The position numbers and the translations under genes are program-made. Positions 56,804 to 64,000 of a stretch of 64,000 nucleotides of DNA are shown here, one piece after another. The DNA is from Umbilicaria muhlenbergii. Its lineage: Eukaryota; Ascomycota; Lecanoromycetes; Umbilicariales; Umbilicariaceae. The notes beneath the pieces are model-generated. The model saw nothing but the letters and a program-made list of their open reading frames with translations. It was not told the DNA's origin and searched no databases. Numbering within the stretch: the stretch's first letter is position 1; each line of letters opens with the position of its first letter. The stretch lies in the NCBI GenBank assembly GCA_000611775.1, contig KK106983.1, positions 1,980,808 through 2,044,807 of the forward strand. Reading direction: 5' to 3'.

Positions 56804-59607
56804 ATGTCCGGTGGCCCCATCGAGACCCATGGCATCCCCGTTGCGTCTGGACCAAGCGGTACGATTTCAAACTTCTTCCCTGCGCGCTTTGCACCTGAGT
56901 TCCCTCGGCTTGACATTTCACAGGTCCAGTTCCCATTCGCAGGGAGATACGAGATCTAGAGAAGAACTACCCAGACCAGTGGAATCTTTACTTGCTCGGA
57001 CTTGATGCTTTCCAGCAGATTGATGAAAATGAACCTTTGTCGTACTATCAAATTGCTGGTGAGTAGCATCGGCCATGACACCCCTCCTCTCAAAGCGCTG
57101 AACCTGAGCCGAATACTGGCAGGCATCCATGGCCGCCCCTACAGCCCATGGAGCGGTGTCCAAGGTGTTCAAGAAACTGGTTATTGTACTCACAGCTCTA
57201 TCCTCTTTCCAACTTGGCATCGTCCGTACTTGGCATTGTTCGAGGTAAGTGATTGCCACGCGGGTCTTGGGGGGGCGTCGTTGGCAATCGGCATTGCTTG
57301 CAGCGAGATGGCGACAATAAAGAATTCCAAACGACTAATCTATGATCTATATAGGAAGTGCTCTACACTCTGATTCAAAAGAAAGCCGGCGACTTTCCTA
57401 AATCCGAAGGTCAAGACCGCTATGTGGCCGCTGCCCGGGATTTCCGTATGCCTTATTGGGACTGGGCCATTGTAACAGGGCGTGGACAAGGAGTACTTCC
57501 GCTCTCCGTACAATCCCCAAAAGTGAATGTCTTCACTCCGACATCTGGGGGAAAGCGTGTACCATTGGACAATCCACTGTACCGCTTTCACTTTCACCCT
57601 CTTAACCCGTCTGAAGGAGACTTTCCCGATGACTCTCCAGTAAGTTCGAACACACCGCCGCTATTTACCCTATGTCTGTAGACAAATTTTGCTTCGCTGT
57701 GCGGATTTGTCTTTGTATGCATGAAAGACCAAAATCTGACCGTTTATAAGTTCAGTGAGTGGGAATGGACTGTCCGCTGGCCCAGGAACGGTACATCAAC
57801 GTCGCAAAATAATCTAGCTGAGCAAGCTCTGGAAGGTGAAGTTAGGAATCTTAGGGAGAGGGTGTTTTACATTCTCAGTTCCTACCTTCGCTACGGGCCC
57901 TTCAGCAATAATGCATGGACCAAGACCAAGCCCGGGATCTACGGCAGCTTGGAAGGCGTTCACGACACTGTTCACGGTCAGACTGGTGGTGATGGAGGTC
58001 ACATGGCTAACGTTCCATTCGCCGCCTTTGACCCAATCTTTTGGCTTCACCACACGTAGGTCAACGGGCTCTTCCAACATCTACACATGTTCAGTGGTTA
58101 CGAGTCTTACTTCATACTCTGGATTGAATATTCTACTAACCGCCAATTAGCAATATTGATCGCTTCTTTGCAATGTGGCAGGCCATACATCCAAACAGCT
58201 ACGTTGAACCGCAGATAACAAGACGCGGCACCTACACTACCGCTGCTGGCGGTACTGAAACGGAGGGCACTGATCTAACACCATTTTACGAGGACTCCAA
58301 CTCCTTTTGGGACTCTGATGGAGTAAAGGCGACAGGAACTTTTGGCTATGCGTACCCGGAGACGCAATCATGGAACTTTAAGACTGGTGATGATTACAAA
58401 GCGAGCGTCAGCGCTGCGATCAATCGACTTTACCGGGGAAGTTCCCTTGCAACGATCTTGCGTGACAGTTCTGCGGGTAACTTGAGCCCTGCGGCTCAAA
58501 TGAAAAAGCAGTCCGAGGTGCTAGCTGAGGATTCCTCGGCGCAGGTAGCAGAGGCCTCTAGCGGCGAAACGTTGGCGGTGGAACAGCAACCCGAGGTTGC
58601 CTCCACGCAGGACAGGGAGGTCCCCAATGTTAAAGCGTTCAGCGCCAGAAAGTCAAGGATGATGGTGTCCTCTACTAGTGGACACCAGGGCCCCGCCGAT
58701 CAGAAGCCCATGGACGAAGCAGGGACCGGAAGAAAACTCCCGCAACAGAGCATGCCGAAAGAGTCCCATCCACAAGGTAGCGATCCGGGAGAGAGCAAAC
58801 CACAAGAAGGTAAGAAAGAAGAGACCAAGCCACAAGAGAGCAAGAAACAAGAGATTAAGCCACAAGAGACCACCCCAGAGGAGAGCAAGGAGCAGGATGG
58901 CAATCCGCAAACCAGTAGGCTCAAGCAGTATCCGTCGATGTCCCAGTGACCCAGTGCTAACATCGTCAGCTCCTGATATTAAGAACCTCGCTCCGGACGG
59001 GAAGTATCTCGAATGGATCACTAACTTGCGAGCGTTGAAACACGGACTGGGAGGTACTTTCAGTGTACACGTCTTCCTCGGCGACTTTGAGAGGGACAAT
59101 CCATCCTCATGGCCGTTCGATCCAAACCACGTCGGCACGTTCACCGTTCTTGGTGACTCGGCGGACACAGGCTGTGAGAAATGCCAGAGAGATCAACACA
59201 GCAACTTGCAAGTGACCGGCCAGATCCCTTTGACGATTGCGTTGGCGGAGCGCTACATGGCGCACCAGCTCGACGACTTGACTCCTAACAGCGTCGTACC
59301 TTATTTGCAGAAGAACCTGCACTGGCGAGTCACCTTGGTAAGTTCGGTTGGCGAATACGTTCACAGCCCCACTACAAAGAACGTGCTGACGTGGAATCAA
59401 TAACAGGCCGATGGCTCCGAGAAAGCGCTTGGGGAAGTGCCTGAGCTGACAGTATCCGTCATCAGCAACGAAGTCCAGCTTCCCAGCGCTCCGCACGAGC
59501 TTCCAATTTACGCCGACGAAGTCGAGGTCTATCCCGCCATCACCACCAACCGCGATGGAGATGGGCGTGGAGAGAACACAGGTCTCACTAGTGAGGATCA
59601 AACGTAA
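56804..59607 (+). CDS. Tyrosinase (type-3 copper polyphenol oxidase)
   Basis: Oxidises monophenols and diphenols to quinones, as in melanin formation. Eight exons: 56804-56858, 56924-57058, 57123-57244, 57355-57639, 57751-58055, 58151-58914, 58970-59337, 59407-59607; 744 aa, all phases agree. The N-terminus reads VPIRREIRDLEKNYPDQWNL without a signal peptide. CuA region: IHGRPYSPW, YCTHSSILFPTWHRPYLALF, with Cys-Thr-His for the usual thioether. CuB region: VHDTVHG (His270, His274) and DPIFWLHHTNIDRFFAMW (His299/300). GYAYPE (about 367) closes the catalytic domain. A long linker (about 430-556) ends in Lys/Gln/Glu/Pro repeats such as KPQESKKQEIKPQET. The C-terminal domain follows (KYLEWITNLRALKHGLGGTF, a CEKC pair near 623), which in relatives caps the active site until cleaved. 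Longer than usual because of the linker. Confidence 0.94.
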
Positions 59608-61003
59608 TTAAGCCGGTTGGGAGAAGCAGGCGCTCTATGGGAATACATGTTAATCTATCAGCAAAGCGAGTAGGATGTCTTCAGTAGCAGAGTCGAAATG
59701 AGAATCTTTTTTTTTTTTGTTAAATTCGAGTACGCAAACTCTATGAACATGCTATTTGCCAGCGGCAACGTACGTGGGGAGGGCTCCATGCCGATTATCA
59801 GATGGCCTTGTGGACATGATTCTACGCTTGGGGGTCCCCTTCCTCGACCCCTTCGCCCCCGTTGTTTCAATTGACGACGCACCGACCTCCGCCACAGCCG
59901 ATAGACCCATGCTCCTCGGTACGCCGCACGATTCTGACTGCGGCTCCTTGGACGCCCCTCGAATGAGCAACGAGTGTGATCATGCAAGATCCATGGGTGG
60001 CGTTTGGAGCCAATACCGTTCAACGGCTTGGTCGGGATGGATTGGCCGAAGTGTAGACCGGATGGCGGTGCGATCTTGTTTACGGGGGGGATGGTGCTAA
60101 CGTAGTCGAGTTCGGTGGCAACATGCGAAAGTGGCAGTACGGGCTTCTTTGTACGCGCTGCTGAATGCTGTAGGAGGACATGGGAATCAGGTCCGAAGTG
60201 AATGCTATGGAATTCGACCATAAGAGCAGAGACTGCGAGAGAGTCAAGTCAAACAGAAGAAACTCCTAAGCAGATATTCAATCAACTCTCGCCATCTTGC
60301 CACTTTCGCCACACCAACTGAAGCAGTCCAATGATTCGGCGATACGCAAGGTCCGTACCGCCAGTCTTCTTTGAACTAAAGAGTTCGTCTTCGCTCCTAG
60401 TTGTCCATCCAGTACAAAACGTCCAATGGACCTCATGTCCACTTTGTAGGCTGAGTGTATAGGCCGACCCGAACGACATGAAACAGTCGATTCAGCACCC
60501 GGCCTCCGAACGGCCCTAACAGGTACGAACCAAACCAACCGCAGTTCAAGATTGCGCTAACCCCTTCTTCAACAACGACATTGGATAATGAAAACCGACT
60601 CCCCAAGTACCCCAGGACCGGATGAGGTAAGCAATTCCAAACGAAACCCACCCCGTGACGTTTGAGGCTGTTCAGGGCTGCGGATTGAGGCTTAGACGAA
60701 TCTCAAACACGTCGGAGCCAGATGCGATTTTGCGGAGTGCGGTGATGCGCCGCAATAACCAAATACGCTTTTCCCGAAACGAAGGGAGACATGAAACCCG
60801 CGATTTCCCACTCGCGACATAAATCGCGATGGTCGAAGCGGCGTAGAAAGAAATATAAATCCCACGGCATCCATTCGTGATATTCTTGTAATACGGAAGA
60901 AAAAGAACCATAACAGACTGCACCCACCCAGGAGTTCCTTGCACCGAACCCGAAAAAAAAAAACCCCTGAAAAGAAACCCAATCGATATTAATCATCATC
61001 ATC
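59608..61003. other. Intergenic region
   Basis: 1.4 kb with a T-run near 59707-59718 and an A-run near 60953-60963. Several minus-strand open frames (for example 59658-60221) have no domain and look random. I see no gene. Confidence 0.5.
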
Positions 61004-61746
61004 ATGATGCACACCCTCATCCGCGGCCTCCTCTTCTCGCTCCTCGCCCCCTCCGCCGTCCGCGCCGTCGCCATCCCAGCCAACCCCGCGAACGCAAACA
61101 CGCCATCAAACCTCAACCCGCAAACGCCGACCTGCTACAACGCCCCCGGCCACAAAGCCGGCACGTAAGTCCTCCCCTCCCCACATGACCCCTCCTCAAC
61201 CCACCCCAACCCCGCTCCAAAGGCTCCTCCTCCGGCCCCTTGACCTCCCTCTTACTGACACCCCNNCCCCTAGCCCGGCGCCCCCTCCTCTTCCCCCCCC
61301 CAGACCCCCTCCCGCTCTCCTCCCGCGCCACCGCCCCCGCCACCCCACCACCGACAACCTGGTGCGCCCCGCACAGCAGTTTCTACCTGCTACTAACCTA
61401 CACCGCCGCATTACCCGCAACGGACGTAGTATCGCCGCAACAGTTCCTCCTGGCGGCGCACGACGTGCTGGGCTCGCGCGCCAACGACCGGCACAACGCC
61501 GCGGCGGCGGCGGTGCCGAACGGACGGTGGGAGTTCCACCAGGGCGCGCTGAAGATCAGCGTGCAAGGGACGGATGGTAATGGGGGCAAGGGGTTGACGT
61601 ACGGGGCGCTGGAGCGGGCGACCAGGGGGGTGTATGAGTACGAGATGGGGTATTTGGGGGCCAAGGGGGTCGGGGCGGGGGCGGTGGAGTTTGCGGTTTG
61701 GGATGGGGGGGTGCAGGTGGGGACGGGGGCGCTGTCGAGGGTGTAA
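61004..61746 (+). CDS. Small secreted protein of unknown function
   Basis: Exon 1 is 61004-61164, starting MMHTLIRGLLFSLLAPSAVRAV, a good signal peptide, then a Pro/Asn-rich stretch and CYNAPGHKAGT before a GTAAGT donor. The last exon ends at 61746 and encodes SFYLLLTYTAALPATDVVSP, an Ala-rich segment, then GALKISVQGTDGNGGKGLTY and YEYEMGYLGAKGVGAGAVEF. The join is unsure. Acceptors at 61271-61273 or 61301-61303 give the wrong phase, while the one ending at 61376 keeps it, for a total of about 176 aa. Two N bases at 61265-61266 in a C-rich run lie in the intron, so local length errors are possible. I do not recognise the family. Confidence 0.6.
61265..61266. other. Two undetermined bases
   Basis: NN in a C-rich stretch, marking sequence uncertainty in the intron of the small secreted protein gene. 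Confidence 1.
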
Positions 61747-62130
61747 GGGGGTTGAGTGGCTTTTTTTGGCGGGTGGGTAGTGGGTGATTGGTTGGATTGC
61801 ATTTGTTTGGTGGGAAGGGATGGAGTGGCTGTTCTTGGTCGCGGTTGTGATTTTTGGAAACTGTGCAGATAATCACCGTACTTGAGCTGATTGAATGCCA
61901 TCTCTTACCGATGCGTTTGATGCCTGATCAAACTTTGCTGTTCGCATGATCGGAGTGCTCAATCAGTGCTGCCAGGAAAGTCGGCACGTCGTAATGAAGC
62001 CATGAAGGAGGGGAAAGTTATCAAAAGACCTGTCGCGGGCACCTCAGCGTACTTTGTGAGAGTCCACCTCATCTGTATCTCTGGAATATATCTTGTGAAA
62101 CATGATGCTGCTTTTCGCCTCAAGGGTATC
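61747..62130. other. Intergenic region between convergent genes
   Basis: 0.38 kb; G/T-rich just after the secreted protein stop. Nothing recognised. Confidence 0.5.
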
Positions 62131-63253
62131 TTATTGCTTGTCCGGAAACCCGAAATTGACGCCGAACTCGGGATACACGTATCTCTTCAACTCTCCTTTC
62201 CTCTCCAAATCCCGCGAGTAAGTGTTCAGTATCTCCATGTCCTGCTCGTCCAGTTTGATGATGTTCCTGTTGCCATCGATGCGGGAGGGGGTGACGGATT
62301 TGGCGAGGACAGAACTACCCCGCGCGACTACCTCACTCGTAAGTATAGGTTATCCAAAAGAGATTCTGAGGGCCGGGGGGCGTTTGGAGTCCTCACTATG
62401 ATAGCTTAGTAGTATAGATGCGACAGGAACATCTCTTCTCTTCGCCACCTCCAGCACCGGTTCGGCCTTGAAAAGCGGACTTCCCGTACTCCCCAGCGGA
62501 CTGTAGGCGGTAACATGTATGCCTTTGCTTTTACACAAGTCCACAATTTCCTGCTGGGGTAGCGACGGGTGGTTTTCGATCTGGTTGACAGCGGGCACCA
62601 CATCAACGTGCGGGAGTAGTTCCTCGAGGTAACGCTTGCTGTAATTGCATACGCCGATCGCTTTGACTTTGCCTGTTTGCAGCAGCTTCTCCATGTCTTT
62701 GTAGGTTTGGACATGTGACCAGGTGGTGTCGAGGTCGCGGGAACCGTCGGGGTGTTTGGGGAATTTGGGGTCGTTCCCTATACGGCCCAACGTCAGCTCT
62801 TGATTTTCTAAGTCACAGAAGCCTCTTCCGAATATTCACCTTTTGGATTCATGGGTACAGGCCAATGCATCAGATACAAGTCCACATATTGCAGGCCTAA
62901 GCTCTTCAAGCTCATGTCTAAGTTCTCCTCTACTCGCGAATGGTAGGTGCACCACAGTTTTGTCGTTATAAATACATCCTCGCGCTTCACTTTCCCCGAC
63001 TTGAAGGCTTCCCCTAGTCCTTGCCCGACCTCATCTTCGTTGCCGTATACGTAGGCGCAATCGATGTGTCTGTAGCCGGCGGAGAGGGCGTGCGTGACGG
63101 CTTTGGAGACCTCCCCAGGAGCGGATTGCCATGTTCCTGTTGTCAAACAAGAGTCAGTCGCAAGTCGCGCGAAGAGGGAAGGCAAACGTACGTACCGAGA
63201 CCCAGAGCGGGAATCGTAGCGCCTGTGTTGAGCTTGAAGTTGATGTCTGTCAT
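62131..63253 (-). CDS. Aldo/keto reductase
   Basis: NADPH-dependent cytosolic carbonyl reductase. Exons 63253-63196, 63136-62840, 62777-62397 and 62327-62131 give 310 aa, the standard size. The last intron uses the acceptor ending at 62328; only this one restores the frame and gives SYHIARGSSVLAKSVTPSRI. The catalytic tetrad is visible: Asp45 and Tyr50 in GYRHIDCAYVYGNEDEVG, Lys79 in FITTKLW, His110 in LYLMHWPVP. Other signatures are GVCNYSKRYLEELL, QIENHPSLPQQEIVDLCKSK and SVLAKSVTPSRI, the NADPH phosphate-binding loop. The C-terminus is YPEFGVNFGFPDKQ. It resembles the glycerol/xylose-type dehydrogenases of moulds (AKR3-like); the exact substrate is open. Confidence 0.95.
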
Positions 63254-64000
63254 AGTGCTGGTTTAAAGATGAGATTGGGTGTCAACTGGCAGATATGGAC
63301 TCGTAGATGGGGCAATCGACAGGCGAAGCGACCAATTGATGGCAGATGGCAATGCTCCAAGCACACGGAAATGAAAGCACTGTCGCAGCTGGGGCTACCA
63401 TTTCGATCATGATAGGGCACGTCGTTTGCTGGACAAACCGGTCGGCCCCGCAATGAGGCCAAAAGAGCCTTGGCAGAGCGCGACAGGCCAAAGAGGCGCC
63501 TTCTGGCACGGAAGTCTGGAGGCCAATTCGAAGCCGTGCCTGCCTTGTTGCCTGTCTTGCCCGGTGGTGGGGCTTCGCAGAGAACTGCTCTGCTCGCACG
63601 AGTGTCGTTCTGCTTTTGGTAATGTTCAGAAACTGCCTCTTGAGGGGCCCCCGAAGCTAGTGGCAGCCGTGGATACCTTACCTTACCTTATCCCTTGGCG
63701 CTGGCGCTTAGATACAGCAACTGCCGAGTCAGCACGGCCTGAGCAGTCTCGACGTCCAAGCATAAATCTCAACCCTAACATTTCCTGCCCAAAGCACCGG
63801 CATCTATCCATGCAGACCCGTTTACTGCAATAGGAATATGCAACAGCCTCGTGTCTAGTGGCATGCCAAGTACCTGAGCTTGCCAACTCGGACGCGATCG
63901 ACAATGTAGGGACCGGTAGCTCGGGGCAATTCGTTTGCTTCTGCAACCCTTCTGCAGCTAATTGTTTAGAGCCGCAGCTGTGGCTTCCGAAGATCCCCTG
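63254..64000. other. Intergenic region to the window end
   Basis: 0.75 kb upstream of the aldo/keto reductase. Contains three CCTTA units in tandem near 63676-63690. Open frames present are unrecognised. Confidence 0.5.

Noticed and set aside
59658-60221. 187-codon minus-strand open frame after tyrosinase
   Set aside because: Arg-rich low-complexity translation ending in a poly-Lys from a T-run; no family features.
1-64000. tRNA or rRNA genes
   Set aside because: I looked for GTTCRANYC-type T-loops with matching stems and found only isolated GTTCGA matches inside coding or random sequence.

Overview
The window looks like nuclear DNA of a filamentous ascomycete (Pezizomycotina). Genes have short introns of about 50-110 nt with GTRNGT donors and CTAAC/CTGAC branch sites. 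The families are typical of moulds: a Fungal_trans_2 regulator, P450 with its reductase, RNase T2, FRE-type ferric reductase, OPT transporter and type-3 copper tyrosinase. A large block of decayed LTR retrotransposons carries a RIP-like, transitions-only mutation pattern. I cannot name the species.

Layout. 1-1.85 kb: 3' part of a transcription factor gene cut by the window edge. 3.7-9.0 kb: an NADPH-cytochrome P450 reductase (minus) and a cytochrome P450 (plus), divergent and sharing one 1.4-kb promoter region. 9.8-10.8 kb: a secreted RNase T2. 11.6-13.4 kb: a protein with a STAND-type fungal N-terminal domain and a glutamine-rich middle. 13.85-40.79 kb: one Ty3/gypsy-type element (A) with 131-bp LTRs, swollen by later insertions. 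Chromovirus-like element B (15.80-23.55 kb) sits in its gag region. A solo LTR (D) sits in its pol region, and D was itself split by element C (25.60-34.39 kb). All four have recognisable target-site duplications and the three full-length elements point the same way. All are fossils with many breaks. A and C each keep a third, better preserved open region downstream of integrase.

41.7-43.9 kb: a ferric reductase (minus) with an iron-GATA-factor-type site upstream. 45.8-54.8 kb: SMP-30/gluconolactonase-like protein, MFS transporter (minus), OPT oligopeptide transporter and an HpcH/HpaI-family aldolase. The lactonase, transporter and aldolase could act together on sugar acids or related compounds, but that is inference from neighbourhood only. 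55.25-55.86 kb: a candidate MITE with TA duplications and a perfect 76-bp foldback inside. 56.8-59.6 kb: a long tyrosinase (744 aa) with an unusual charged repeat linker. 61.0-61.75 kb: a small secreted protein of unknown function whose intron holds two N bases. 62.1-63.25 kb: an aldo/keto reductase (minus).

Exon boundaries were set by hand from splice consensus, reading-frame phase and remembered family conservation. Each multi-exon model below closes in frame except the small secreted protein. No RNA genes or CRISPR arrays were seen.
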